Position numbers and translations under genes: made by a program. Source: Faecalibacterium sp. CAG:74 (GTDB lineage Bacteria > Bacillota > Clostridia > Christensenellales > Aristaeellaceae). From it: a stretch of 36,856 nucleotides of DNA. Of the stretch, positions 1 through 7,923 are shown one piece after another. The stretch is taken from assembly GCA_000437595.1 (NCBI GenBank), contig FR899845.1, forward strand, positions 32,368-69,223. Reading direction: 5' to 3'. The notes below the pieces were generated by a model that worked only from the letters and a program-made list of their open reading frames with translations, had not been told where the DNA came from and did not search any database. Each line of letters begins with the position of its first letter. Within the stretch, counting starts at the first letter, position 1.

Positions 1-2
1 AG

Positions 3-398
3 AGCGGTTTCTCCCCCGTGCGCGATGTGCTGGCGTATGGCGAGCGCGTCCACACGCTCGGCTTGAACCTGCTGTCCGCCCCCGGCAACGATCTTGTGGC
101 GGCGACGGCGCTGGCTTCGGCGGGCGCACAGATTGTGCTGTTCTCCACGGGGCGCGGCACGCCGTTCGCGTGTCCTGTGCCGACGCTGAAAATCGCCACG
201 AACACGCCTCTCGCCACGAAGAAGCACGGCTGGATTGACTTCAATGCCGGTCAGCTGCTGACAGACGGCAAGACGCTGCCGGAGCTTTCGCAGGCGCTGA
301 TGGAGGACGTGCTGGCGACGGCATCCGGGCGGCTGGTCTGCTCGGAGCGCAACGGCTTCCACGACCTTGCCATCTTCAAAACGGGCGTTACGCTGTAA
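3..398 (+). CDS. uxaA: Altronate dehydratase (UxaA family), C-terminal part
   Basis: Partial gene cut by the left edge; the frame is open from base 3. The 131 visible residues carry hallmarks of the large C-terminal domain of altronate/galactarate dehydratases: LLSAPGNDLVAATALASAG, then the FSTGRGTPFACPVPTLKIATN region and a WIDFNAGQLL segment. The enzyme dehydrates D-altronate to 2-keto-3-deoxygluconate in the isomerase route of galacturonate breakdown, which fits the pectin genes downstream. The GTG at 18 is an internal codon, not the start. A terminator follows the stop codon. The family assignment is firm; altronate rather than galactarate as substrate is inferred from context. Confidence 0.88.
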   Translation, partial: SGFSPVRDVLAYGERVHTLGLNLLSAPGNDLVAATALASAGAQIVLFSTGRGTPFACPVPTLKIATNTPLATKKHGWIDFNAGQLLTDGKTLPELSQALMEDVLATASGRLVCSERNGFHDLAIFKTGVTL

Positions 399-406
399 TA
401 CGCAAA

Positions 407-444
407 CATCCCGACGAGCATTTTCACTCGCCGGGATGCTTTTT
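407..444. terminator. Intrinsic terminator between convergent uxaA and nitroreductase
   Basis: Inverted repeat CATCCCG-A-CGAG / CTCG-C-CGGGATG (407-418 and 427-438), with an 8-nt loop and a CTTTTTATT tail on the plus strand. It sits 9 nt after the uxaA stop and just before the stop of the opposing nitroreductase, so it can serve both. Confidence 0.85.
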
Positions 445-455
445 ATTGGGTTCGA

Positions 456-980
456 TTACTCAATCCAGAACACGCGGTTGTCCTTGCGCTTCGCCGCTTT
501 CGGGGCTTCGCCGTCGATGTAGCCGACTGCGCAGTGCCCGATGCCTTCCCATTCGCCCTCGACACCCAGTTTTTTCAGCAGCTGCTGATATTCGGGCCGC
601 TCGAATTCTTCCTTCGCGCGGTGAATCCAGATGCTGCCAAGCCCCAGCGAATGCGCCGCCAGCATCAGGTTGCCCATGACGAGGCTGCCGTCGTAGATGG
701 CGGTGCGGCAGGATTTGTCCGCCAGCACAATCAGAATCGCCGGTGCGCCGTAGAAGGGGTCGAAATCCGGCTTGCCCATGATTTCCGCATTCGTTTTCGC
801 CAACTGGTCGCGCAGTTCCTTGTTCGTTACCGCCACGATGATGGCGGACTGCCTGCCCATGCCGCTGGCCGCGTACAGCCCGGCTTCCACAATCTGTGCC
901 AAATCTTCTTTGGCGGGCATCGTCGGCTGAAATTTGCGGATGCTCCGGCGCTCTTCTATTGCCTTGATGATTTCGTTCAT
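456..980 (-). CDS. Nitroreductase family FMN oxidoreductase
   Basis: 174 residues. The N-terminal AIEERRSIRKFQ is the FMN-phosphate-binding RRSxRxF motif of nitroreductases. The middle holds the PAILIVLAD strand and a SLVMGNLMLAAHSLGLGSIWI helix typical of the dimeric flavin fold; the C terminus GHCAVGYIDGEAPKAAKRK resembles the usual GYP-x-KPR ending. It probably reduces nitro compounds or quinones with NAD(P)H; the natural substrate cannot be read from sequence. The ATG at 980 is preceded by AGAAGGGAG. It is the last gene of the minus-strand pyk group, separated from the zinc-ribbon gene by a short palindromic element. Confidence 0.88.
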   Translation of the reverse strand: MNEIIKAIEERRSIRKFQPTMPAKEDLAQIVEAGLYAASGMGRQSAIIVAVTNKELRDQLAKTNAEIMGKPDFDPFYGAPAILIVLADKSCRTAIYDGSLVMGNLMLAAHSLGLGSIWIHRAKEEFERPEYQQLLKKLGVEGEWEGIGHCAVGYIDGEAPKAAKRKDNRVFWIE

Positions 981-1002
981 GATGCATTTCTCCCTTCTGG
1001 TA

Positions 1003-1038
1003 TACTATTTCCAAACGAGAATGCAAGAAATCGTATTA
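1003..1038. repeat. Short degenerate copy (R1) of the TACTATT palindromic element
   Basis: The left end TACTATTTCCAAACGAGAATGC matches the other copies; the right end (AAATCGTATTA) has one change from AAATAGTATTA, and the middle is almost wholly deleted. The right terminus TTA is the TAA stop codon of the zinc-ribbon gene on the minus strand. Other copies are at 3422, 7761, 10367 and 21656. Confidence 0.6.
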
Positions 1039-1260
1039 TTCTTCTTCGTCCTCTTCCTGATTTAAGAAGGCTTCCCGGAAAATCGTGTCCGGGTCAAAGC
1101 GCGGGTCAAACGCCAGCGCTTTCAGGCTCTCCCGCCCGACGACGGTGTTCGTGCCGAGGCAGTCGTTGCAGCGATAGCCGCAATCCGGGCAGACGCAGCC
1201 CAGATGGTCACTTTCTGCCTGAATCATGTAGGTGCCGCATTCCTTGCAGGAACAGCGCAT
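1036..1260 (-). CDS. Small zinc-ribbon protein, function unknown
   Basis: 74 residues. The N-terminal half has cysteine pairs CSCKEC, CVCPDC and CNDC spaced as in a zinc ribbon or rubredoxin-like knuckle. The C-terminal half is short and acidic (ends NQEEDEEE). It follows the barstar-like gene by a few bases with AAAGGAAC upstream of the ATG, so it is probably co-transcribed with pyk. I do not recognise a specific family. The stop codon lies in the terminus of a palindromic element. Confidence 0.7.
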   Translation of the reverse strand: MRCSCKECGTYMIQAESDHLGCVCPDCGYRCNDCLGTNTVVGRESLKALAFDPRFDPDTIFREAFLNQEEDEEE

Positions 1261-1266
1261 TGAATT

Positions 1267-1539
1267 TCAGTTCCTTTCTTGCTTTTCGTCCGCCCAAATC
1301 ACCGTGCCGCCGAGGTCTTGCACCACGCACGCCACTTTTCGCAGCGTTTTCGCCGTATCCTCCCCGCCCAGTGACAGCAGGCGCAGGTCAATGCGTTCGC
1401 CGCGTTCGTCCAGCGCGTCATAGAGCGCGTCCGCATTGCCGCCGTAGTAGTCCGGCAGGCAGAGCAGCTTTTTCAACATCCGGTGGACGGCTTTCCCGTC
1501 CGAGAACTGCCGCCCGTCAATCGTCAGAACGTGCGTCAA
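1267..1539 (-). CDS. Barstar-family protein (RNase-inhibitor fold)
   Basis: 90 residues with the barstar signature LPDYYGGNADALYDALDE (about 28-45), the helix that plugs the barnase active site in the known family. The start is a TTG overlapping the pyk stop (TTGA), which implies translational coupling; GGTGAG precedes it. No barnase-type ribonuclease is visible nearby. It may inhibit a secreted or unlinked RNase, or be a structural homologue with another job. Family membership is well supported; the partner is unknown. Confidence 0.8.
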   Translation of the reverse strand: MTHVLTIDGRQFSDGKAVHRMLKKLLCLPDYYGGNADALYDALDERGERIDLRLLSLGGEDTAKTLRKVACVVQDLGGTVIWADEKQERN

Positions 1540-3284
1540 TTGGCGCTCACCGTGCCCTTTTCACCGTCCACAGTCACGACTGCGCCGGATTTGAGGATAT
1601 TCGTGGCGTTCTTCGCGCCGATGATGACCGGGATGTCCAGCGACATGCCCGCAATCGCGCCGTGTCCCTCCGGGTTGTCGTCCTCCAGCACAATCGCGGA
1701 GGATTTGCGCAGCATGGAGAACATCTCTCGCGTCGTCTGATGGCAGACAATCACGTCGCCGGTGTTGAAGTCTTTCGCGTCCTTTTCCAGATTGCGGATG
1801 ACACACAGCGGTGCAATCACCTTGCCGCCATGCAGCCCTTGCCCGCGCGACAGCAAATGCCCGACGACATGCACCTTCATCAGGTTTGTCGTGCCGGAAA
1901 TGCCCAGCGGTACGCCCGCCGTCAGCACAACCAGTTCGCCATCATGCACCAGCCCGTTTTGCACGGCAGCATCCACCGCGTGTTCAAACAGGTCGTCGGT
2001 GTTGCTTTCCTCGGCAATCATCAGCGGCACCGTGCCCCACGAAAGCGCAAGCTGGCGCCAGACGTGCTTTTCCGTCGTGCAGCCGACAATGACGCACGCG
2101 GGACGGTAGCGGCTGAGGATTCGCGCCGTCGAGCCGGATTTGGTGACGGTAATAATCGCACTGGCGTTGAGGTCGTGCGCGGAAGTGACCGTCGCGTGGC
2201 TGATAGCATTCGTGACGTCAGTCGAGGCGGACGTGTCGCGGGAGAAGCGGCGGATGTAGTCCATATCGGCTTCCGCGCGCAGGGCGATGCGCACCATCGT
2301 TTCCACTGCCTCCACCGGATACGCACCAACAGCCGATTCGCCGGAGAGCATGATGGCGCTCGTGCCGTCGTAAATCGCGTTGGCAACGTCGGTCGCTTCT
2401 GCACGGGTCGGGCGCGGGTTCTTAATCATCGAATCCAGCATCTGCGTCGCGGTGATAACAGGCTTGCCCGCCGCAATGCCGCGCTGAATCAGCTTCTTCT
2501 GCAGGCTCGGGACGTCCTCCAGCGGCACTTCTACGCCCAAATCGCCGCGCGCCACCATCACGCCGTCCACCACGCGGAGAATCTCGTCAATGTTCTCCAC
2601 GCCCTCCATGTTCTCAATTTTGGCAATAATGTTGATGGTATGGCAGTTATTCTCCTGCAGGATGTGACGAATCTGCATAATATCGTCCGCGCAGCGCGTG
2701 AACGAAGCCGCAATGAAATCATAACCATTCTTGATGGCAAAGAGAATATCCTGATGGTCTTTTTCGCTGATGAAGGGCATCGACAGGTGCGCATTCGGAA
2801 TGTTGACGCCCTTGTTGTTGCTCACCACGCCGCCGTTGAGCACACGGCAGACGATGTCCGCCCCATCGATGCGTTCCACCTGCATTCCAATCAAGCCGTC
2901 GTCAATCAGAATGCTGCTGCCAACAGCAATGTCCTGCGGCAATTCCTTGTAGGTGATGGACACGCGCTCTTCGTCGCCCTCCACCTCGTCAGTCGTGAGG
3001 GTGAACAGCTGGCCGTTTTGCAGCGTGACACGCCCATTTTTGAACGAACGCACGCGGATTTCCGGGCCCTTGGTGTCCAGCATCGTGGCGACCGGCAGCC
3101 CCAGTTCATCGCGGATGCGGCAGACTTCATCGTAATAATGCTGATGCGTTTCATAAGTGCCGTGCGAAAAATTGAAGCGTGCGACATTCATGCCCGCTTT
3201 CATCAGCGGCGCAATCAGGTGCTTCTCAAACAGGTTCGGCCCCATCGTGCAGACGATTTTCGTCTTGCGAATCGGCGTATTCAT
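1536..3284 (-). CDS. pyk: Pyruvate kinase with C-terminal PEP-utiliser-like domain
   Basis: 582 residues, the long form common in Bacillota. It converts phosphoenolpyruvate and ADP to pyruvate and ATP in glycolysis. Visible motifs: KTKIVCTMGP and NVARFNFSHG at the N terminus, LDTKGPEIR, the catalytic-lysine segment IIAKIENMEGV, and MVARGDLGVEVP. The last ~90 residues (VIVCHQTTREMFSMLRKSSAIV... NPEGHGAIAG) resemble the swivelling phosphohistidine domain of PEP-utilising enzymes, as in Bacillus-type kinases. The ATG at 3284 has GGGGGAT upstream, and a sigma-A promoter lies at 3320-3348. It heads a minus-strand group with the barstar and zinc-ribbon genes. Confidence 0.96.
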   Translation of the reverse strand: MNTPIRKTKIVCTMGPNLFEKHLIAPLMKAGMNVARFNFSHGTYETHQHYYDEVCRIRDELGLPVATMLDTKGPEIRVRSFKNGRVTLQNGQLFTLTTDEVEGDEERVSITYKELPQDIAVGSSILIDDGLIGMQVERIDGADIVCRVLNGGVVSNNKGVNIPNAHLSMPFISEKDHQDILFAIKNGYDFIAASFTRCADDIMQIRHILQENNCHTINIIAKIENMEGVENIDEILRVVDGVMVARGDLGVEVPLEDVPSLQKKLIQRGIAAGKPVITATQMLDSMIKNPRPTRAEATDVANAIYDGTSAIMLSGESAVGAYPVEAVETMVRIALRAEADMDYIRRFSRDTSASTDVTNAISHATVTSAHDLNASAIITVTKSGSTARILSRYRPACVIVGCTTEKHVWRQLALSWGTVPLMIAEESNTDDLFEHAVDAAVQNGLVHDGELVVLTAGVPLGISGTTNLMKVHVVGHLLSRGQGLHGGKVIAPLCVIRNLEKDAKDFNTGDVIVCHQTTREMFSMLRKSSAIVLEDDNPEGHGAIAGMSLDIPVIIGAKNATNILKSGAVVTVDGEKGTVSAN

Positions 3285-3319
3285 GAAAACAATCCCCCAT
3301 TTTCATAGAATCCTTTCCT

Positions 3320-3348
3320 ATTATATCATATAGATACTCTGCTGTGAA
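3320..3348 (-). promoter_or_regulatory. Sigma-A promoter of pyk
   Basis: Read on the minus strand: -35 TTCACA (3343-3348), 17-nt spacer, -10 TATAAT (3320-3325). It lies 36 nt upstream of the pyk ATG. Confidence 0.65.
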
Positions 3349-3421
3349 TCCCCCGCGATAAAAATTGTGAAAAATCGAACGCAAAAACGGACGAAAGCCG
3401 CTGCTCCCGCCCGCTGATGTT

Positions 3422-3482
3422 TATACTATTGCCAAAGAAAAGGCGCAAGCAGATGTCGCAGTTGAATTTGGCAATAGTATTA
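3422..3482. repeat. Short palindromic element R2 with co-varying ends
   Basis: The ends are TACTATTGCCAAA and TTTGGCAATAGTA, a perfect 13-bp inverted repeat. The other copies have TTCC where this one has TGCC, and the change is mirrored in both arms, so pairing is kept. The interior AAGGCGCAAGCAGATG is shared with R3 and R4. The right end forms the TAA stop of the GH28 gene. No T-run follows, so it is not a classical terminator. Confidence 0.75.
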
Positions 3483-5030
3483 TTCTTCTACCTCGCCAAT
3501 GCCGTCGCATTCCAGCTTCGCGCCGTCCTGCCCGGTAATGGTCACATCTTTCAGCACGATTTTCGCCACGTTGATGGCCGTCAACCCCTTGCGCGCAAGA
3601 TACGGCACGCCCTGCGCCATTGCAGGCTGCATGGGCGTAGCATCCTTGTTGCAGGAGATGTGCACGTCCTCCATCACAACCGCTTCAATCGGCCGCTCCG
3701 GCAGACCAAGGAAGTAGCCCGCGCAGGTCACGTCCGTCGCCGTTACATGACGGAACGCAACCGTCCCGATGCGCGGCGTACGCTCGTCCACCGGCTGCTT
3801 CTCGCGGCTCTGGACGTACTCGCTCTTGCCGTCCGGATCGCAGAAGTACATGCAGTTGACCACATACGGCGTGCCGACGTGCTCCATGCGCACATTTTCA
3901 AACACAATGTCGTCAATCACGCCCTGCTGCCCGCGCCCGCGCCGGGTCTTGACGCGCAGGCCGCGGTCGGTGTTGCGCATCAGGCAGTCATGCAGGCGCA
4001 CATGCGCGATTCCGCCCGCCATTTCGCTGCCGCAGGTCATGCCGCCATGCCCGTTTTCCATCAGGCAGTGGCTGATTTCGATGTGCTGGCAGGGCGTTTT
4101 GTAGCGCTGCCCCATGTACAGCTTGCCAGATTTGAGTGCAATGCAATCATCCCCCAAGGAGAAATGCGCGCCCGCGAGCAGGATGCCATCGCAGCTTTCC
4201 GGGTCGAAGCCGTCGGTATTCGGGCTGTTCGCCGGGGCGTTGACGCGGATGTTCAGGAAGCGCAAATCCTTAGAAAAATACGGCTGCAAGTTCCACGACG
4301 GCGAATTCTGGAACGTCACGCCCTGCACGGTCACGTTCTTGCAGTGATTGAGGAAGAGCATCCGCGGCCGCCACGCCCCGCGCCGCACCTTGCAGTTCTG
4401 CCACCAGTCGCTCTTGTCGCCCTGCCCGTCCAGCACACCTTCGCCGTACAGCACAACGTCCTCGACGTCCATCCCGCTGATAAACGCGGCGTACATGTCC
4501 AGCGGGTTGCCCTCCCATGAACCGAGATTCAAATCGTCCGTTTCGTCGGTGGACAGAATCATCCCCGGCAGAATCGGGAATTTGCTGCGGTCGGTTTCCA
4601 GCAGCAGCGTCGCGCCGCGCCGAAGCTCGATGCGTACATGGCTTTTCAGCATCAGCGGCAGCACATGATAACGCCCCGCCGGAATCAGCACGCGCCCATC
4701 CGCAGGGCAATGCAGAATCGCCGCCTGAATCGCCGCCGTATCGTCATGCACGCCATCGCCGACCGCGCCGAACTGCCGGACATTGAGCGTGTAGCTCTCC
4801 CGCGCTGTGCGGAACGCGCATTGCCCGACTTCCTCCGCCCCCAAGCGGACGGACAGCACATACTCTGTCTCCGGCTGCAAATCATACAGCGACGTCACAG
4901 CCGTGTCCGCCGTCCCCGCCGCCTGTCCGTTCAGGAACAGCTGATAGACTGCCTTCGTGTGGTACAGACCGCCGTCCGCAATCTGCACCGTGGCACTGCG
5001 CGCCTGCACAAACAGCTTGCTGATTTCCAT
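3480..5030 (-). CDS. GH28 polygalacturonase-like enzyme, cytoplasmic
   Basis: 516 residues. Residues 1-80 look like a fibronectin-III-type domain (ETEYVLSVR); the rest is a right-handed beta-helix of glycoside hydrolase family 28. All four catalytic-site motifs are present: NTDG (271-274), GDDCIA (293-298), GHGG (327-330) and R-V-K (359-361). The AVGDGVHDDTAAIQAAI segment before the helix is typical of exo-acting bacterial members. There is no signal peptide, so it probably acts on imported galacturonic-acid-containing oligosaccharides. The SD AAGGAG overlaps the GH105 stop codon 11 nt upstream, so the two genes form an operon. Exo- versus endo-action is inferred. Confidence 0.92.
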   Translation of the reverse strand: MEISKLFVQARSATVQIADGGLYHTKAVYQLFLNGQAAGTADTAVTSLYDLQPETEYVLSVRLGAEEVGQCAFRTARESYTLNVRQFGAVGDGVHDDTAAIQAAILHCPADGRVLIPAGRYHVLPLMLKSHVRIELRRGATLLLETDRSKFPILPGMILSTDETDDLNLGSWEGNPLDMYAAFISGMDVEDVVLYGEGVLDGQGDKSDWWQNCKVRRGAWRPRMLFLNHCKNVTVQGVTFQNSPSWNLQPYFSKDLRFLNIRVNAPANSPNTDGFDPESCDGILLAGAHFSLGDDCIALKSGKLYMGQRYKTPCQHIEISHCLMENGHGGMTCGSEMAGGIAHVRLHDCLMRNTDRGLRVKTRRGRGQQGVIDDIVFENVRMEHVGTPYVVNCMYFCDPDGKSEYVQSREKQPVDERTPRIGTVAFRHVTATDVTCAGYFLGLPERPIEAVVMEDVHISCNKDATPMQPAMAQGVPYLARKGLTAINVAKIVLKDVTITGQDGAKLECDGIGEVEE

Positions 5031-5041
5031 TTTTCCGCTCC

Positions 5042-6139
5042 TTACGCCTGCTTCGCCCGCAGGTATTCGCTGTACGCCATGATGAACGGCCCGACACCCT
5101 TGCTGTCATCGGACTTTTTCGGCTCAGACAGATAGTACGCCACCGAGCCGTCACGCTGCGGATTCTTGTCCGGGCCAAGCCCCGCCACCCAGCAGATATC
5201 AGTCAGGCGGACGACGCCGTCCTCCTCCGTGCGGAGCTTGTTTGCTGCCAGCTTCTCGAACACATCCAGCGCAATCGGCAGATACTTCTCCGCGTCCAGC
5301 ACACCAATGCGCACGCCCTTGAGCAGGCTGTACGCAATCATCGCGGAACCGGAAGTTTCGGTGTAGTTCCCCTCTGCCTCCGGATGATCAATCACCTGAT
5401 AGAACAGCCCATCCTCTGCGCGGTATGGCAGCACACCCCGGATGCTCTCGCGGAAGATGTCCACCAGCGCGCGATAATGCTCATAGAGCTGCTCCGAGCA
5501 CAGCGCAATGCAGTCCACCAGCGCCATCAAGTACCAGCCTGTCGAGCGCAGCCAGAAGTTCTTCGAGCAGCCGGTTTCCTTGTCCGCCCAGAACTGCACG
5601 CGCGCCTCGTCGTAGGCATGGTAGTTCAGCCCCTTCTCCGGGTTGTAGAGGTACTTGCGCACGTTCTGAAACTGCTGGGTAATATCCGCCACATGCGCCA
5701 TGCCGTCGAACTTCGCCTCGTATGCCATGTAGAACGGCTGCGCCATGTACAGCCCGTCAAGCCAAATCTGATTCGGATACAGCTGCTTATGCCAGAAATT
5801 GCCACACTGGCAGCGCGGATGCTCCCGAAGCCGCTGCATGTGAAACTCAATCGCCTTGCGATAGCGCTCCTCGCCCGTCTCCTCCAAGGCGAAGAACAGC
5901 GCCTTGCCGCTGTTGATGGAATCGATGTTGTACTGCCGCATCTCATAATTCGGAATGCTGCCGTCCGCCGCGACATACGCCGAGACGTAATCCAGCACGA
6001 AATCGCGATACAGCACGTCTCCCGTCGCATGGTAGAGGTCGATGCACCCCTTCAGCACGCAGCCATCCTCATAGTTCCAATACTTCTTGTAGGGTGTGTA
6101 ATTTGCCAGAAAGCGTTGAAAATACTGCTGAATATCCAT
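5042..6139 (-). CDS. GH105 unsaturated rhamnogalacturonyl hydrolase (YteR-like)
   Basis: 365 residues of the (alpha/alpha)6-barrel family GH105. The IWLDGLYMAQPFYMAY segment contains the catalytic aspartate (D128) that corresponds to Asp143 of YteR. GNFWHKQLYPNQIW and LRSTGWYLMAL are further family landmarks. The enzyme removes the unsaturated uronic acid left by pectate or rhamnogalacturonan lyases. It has no signal peptide, so it is cytoplasmic. I place the start at the ATG at 6139 (MDIQQYF), 9 nt from AAAGG; the ATG at 6145 is the alternative. An upstream open frame to 6211 crosses the promoter and is not coding. Confidence 0.93.
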   Translation of the reverse strand: MDIQQYFQRFLANYTPYKKYWNYEDGCVLKGCIDLYHATGDVLYRDFVLDYVSAYVAADGSIPNYEMRQYNIDSINSGKALFFALEETGEERYRKAIEFHMQRLREHPRCQCGNFWHKQLYPNQIWLDGLYMAQPFYMAYEAKFDGMAHVADITQQFQNVRKYLYNPEKGLNYHAYDEARVQFWADKETGCSKNFWLRSTGWYLMALVDCIALCSEQLYEHYRALVDIFRESIRGVLPYRAEDGLFYQVIDHPEAEGNYTETSGSAMIAYSLLKGVRIGVLDAEKYLPIALDVFEKLAANKLRTEEDGVVRLTDICWVAGLGPDKNPQRDGSVAYYLSEPKKSDDSKGVGPFIMAYSEYLRAKQA

Positions 6140-6172
6140 TGTCATGCACCTTTCTGCGGGTATTTCCGCTTC

Positions 6173-6201
6173 ATTATATAGGGAATTTCGATAGGTGTCA
6201 A
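6173..6201 (-). promoter_or_regulatory. Sigma-A promoter of the GH105-GH28 operon
   Basis: On the minus strand: TTGACA (6196-6201), 17-nt spacer, TATAAT (6173-6178), a perfect consensus pair. The predicted start near 6166 leaves a leader of about 27 nt to the GH105 ATG. Confidence 0.85.
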
Positions 6202-6233
6202 CCGATTCCAAAAGACACTTGGAAATTTTTTTG

Positions 6234-6247
6234 TGATAGCGCTTTCA
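6234..6247. promoter_or_regulatory. cre-type operator (TGATAGCGCTTTCA)
   Basis: Matches the catabolite-response consensus TGWNANCGNTNWCA at every defined position. It lies between the GH105 promoter and the MATE gene and overlaps the likely -35 region of the MATE promoter. CcpA is the simplest reader, but a LacI-family paralogue could use the same pseudo-palindrome. Confidence 0.65.
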
Positions 6248-6271
6248 TTTTGGCAGGAAATGCGCTATAAT
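6243..6271 (+). promoter_or_regulatory. Probable promoter of the MATE gene
   Basis: -10 TATAAT at 6266-6271. At 17-nt spacing the -35 is only TTTCAT (6243-6248), inside the cre-like operator, so expression may be weak or regulated. A better -35 look-alike (TTGGCA, 6250) is only 10 nt away from the -10 and is discounted. Confidence 0.45.
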
Positions 6272-6305
6272 GGGATTATTCTCCCGATGAAGGAGGTTTC
6301 TCGCC

Positions 6306-7676
6306 ATGAAGCTCAGCAAAGGCAACCGCGATTTAATCCTGCACGGCTCGCTGGTCAAGGCAGTGTTCGCCATTGCGATTCCCGTCGTCGTCAACAGTTT
6401 TCTGCAAACGATGTACAACTTGACCGACACCTACTGGCTGGGGCAGCTCAGTGTCGATTACCTCGCCGCCATCAACCTCGTCAGCCCCGTGCAGAATACG
6501 GTCATCAACTTCGGCAGCGGCGTCACCGTCGCGGGCGCGGTGATGATCAGCCAGTACATCGGCGCGGGCAAACCGGAAATGGCGCGGAAAATCGCCAACC
6601 AGATTTTTACTGTCGCGATGCTCTTCTCGCTCCTGTGCGCGTCGGTGATGGCGGTCGCAACGCCGGGTATCGTCGGCTGGATGGGCGCCGCGCCGGATTA
6701 TTTCGACCACGCGGTAACGTACATGCGTCTCGTCGTCCTCGACATGCCGTTTTTGTTCATGGTCAACATTTACCAGTCCATTCGGCAGGCGCAGGGCGAC
6801 ACCGTCCGCCCGATGCTGCTGAATCTGCTGGGCATCGCCGTCAACATGGTGCTTGACCCGCTGCTGATGGTCGTCCTTCACTGGAACGCCGCCGGTGCCG
6901 CGCTGGCGACCGTGTTCGCGAAGATGGTGCCCGCGTGCATCGCGTTCTTCCTGCTCTGCACCCGCCGCGACGAAGCGATTTGTTTCGATCGCCGCTTCCT
7001 TCGCCCGGATGCAGCCTGCCTGCGCGACATCGTGCGTATCGGGCTCCCGACTGCCTTGGGATCAAGCTTCATGCAGTTCGGCTTCATCCTCATGTCGCGC
7101 AACGTCAATGTGTACGGCAAGATGGCCATGGCGGCGTACGGCATCGGCAACAAGGTCAACGGGCTGATTTCGCTTCCCTCCACCGGCATCGGCAGTGCCG
7201 TCAGCACCATTGTCGCGCAGAACATGGGGGCGCAGCAGGTTGACCGCGCCGAACGCGGGTACAAATTGAGCACGGGAATGGCGCTTCTGTTTCTGCTTCT
7301 CGGTGGATTTGTCCTTTCCCGACCGTCGGTCGCTTCTGCCATCGTCAGCATCTTCACGGACGAGGCGGAGGTCATCCCGATGGCAGCAGACTACCTGTCC
7401 ATCATGGCGTTCTGGTGCTGGACAAACAGCATCCACGATGCGACCCGCGGTCTGTTTCAAGGGAGCGGACACACATTTCTGCCCGTCGCAGTGGATATGA
7501 CACGCCTATGGGTGCTGCGTTTCGCGACGCTCGCATTCTGTGAGCAGGTGCTGCATCTGGGTGTGCGGAGCGTGTGGTACTCAGTCGTAGTGTCGAACGG
7601 GATTGCATCGGCGATTCTGTTGGCGCTGTATTTCACCAGAATTTGGCGGAAATCGACCATCAAGATTCACGATTAA
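6306..7676 (+). CDS. MATE-family multidrug/solute exporter
   Basis: 456 residues, the usual length for a 12-helix MATE transporter. N-terminal LVKAVFAIAIPVVVNSFLQTMYNLTDTYWLGQL and the QSIRQAQGDTVRPMLLNLLGIAVNMVLDPLL region are typical of the NorM/DinF-like superfamily; the second half repeats the pattern (GIGNKVNGLISLPSTGIGSAVSTIVAQNMGA). It is an inner-membrane Na+- or H+-coupled antiporter of unknown substrate. The start ATG follows GAAGGAGG. It is divergent from the GH105-GH28 operon, and a possible cre site lies in the shared region. A terminator follows. Confidence 0.93.
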   Translation: MKLSKGNRDLILHGSLVKAVFAIAIPVVVNSFLQTMYNLTDTYWLGQLSVDYLAAINLVSPVQNTVINFGSGVTVAGAVMISQYIGAGKPEMARKIANQIFTVAMLFSLLCASVMAVATPGIVGWMGAAPDYFDHAVTYMRLVVLDMPFLFMVNIYQSIRQAQGDTVRPMLLNLLGIAVNMVLDPLLMVVLHWNAAGAALATVFAKMVPACIAFFLLCTRRDEAICFDRRFLRPDAACLRDIVRIGLPTALGSSFMQFGFILMSRNVNVYGKMAMAAYGIGNKVNGLISLPSTGIGSAVSTIVAQNMGAQQVDRAERGYKLSTGMALLFLLLGGFVLSRPSVASAIVSIFTDEAEVIPMAADYLSIMAFWCWTNSIHDATRGLFQGSGHTFLPVAVDMTRLWVLRFATLAFCEQVLHLGVRSVWYSVVVSNGIASAILLALYFTRIWRKSTIKIHD

Positions 7677-7699
7677 AAGCGTCTGCGGGCGCTTTTTTT
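7676..7699 (+). terminator. Intrinsic terminator of the MATE gene
   Basis: Stem AAAGCGTC / GGCGCTTT (7676-7683, 7688-7695; one T-G pair), TGCG loop, followed by four more T (seven-T run 7693-7699). The stem starts within the TAA stop codon. Confidence 0.85.
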
Positions 7700-7739
7700 C
7701 TTGGCATTCTACCGATTTCCGACCAGAATCCGGTTTTTG

Positions 7740-7759
7740 CCGACCGAAAGTCGGTTTTT
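7740..7759 (+). terminator. Second hairpin with T-run
   Basis: CCGAC / GTCGG with a 5-nt loop followed by TTTTT. It lies 40 nt after the first terminator and directly before palindromic element R3; probably a back-up terminator. Confidence 0.55.
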
Positions 7760-7760
7760 G

Positions 7761-7923
7761 TACTATTTTCAAATGAGAATGCGCCAAGATGCGCCGCGAA
7801 TTTTTGTATTCTGGTTAACACGAATGAAACGCAGCGTAGCAGCGCTACGCTAAGTGGAATGAGTGGACGCCAGAATCAAAAAGGCGCAAGCAGATGGCGC
7901 AGGTGAATTTGGAAATAGTATTA
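7761..7923. repeat. Long palindromic element R3 (about 160 bp)
   Basis: Ends TACTATTTTCAAATGAGAATGC and GGTGAATTTGGAAATAGTA. It is nested like a long hairpin: GCGCCA near the left end and TGGCGC near the right, then ATTCTGG / CCAGAAT, then a perfect inner hairpin AGCGTAGC-AGC-GCTACGCT at 7833-7851. R4 has the same internal structure. The right end touches the TAA stop codon (7921-7923) of the GH43 gene. It encodes no transposase, so it is MITE- or REP-like. Confidence 0.75.

Noticed and set aside
534..3308. A 924-codon open frame on the plus strand
   Set aside because: It lies antisense to pyruvate kinase and its neighbours; the translation is His/Arg-rich with no domain, a typical shadow in GC-rich DNA.
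6250..6255. TTGGCA as -35 of the MATE promoter
   Set aside because: It is only 10 nt from the -10 box, too close for sigma-A.
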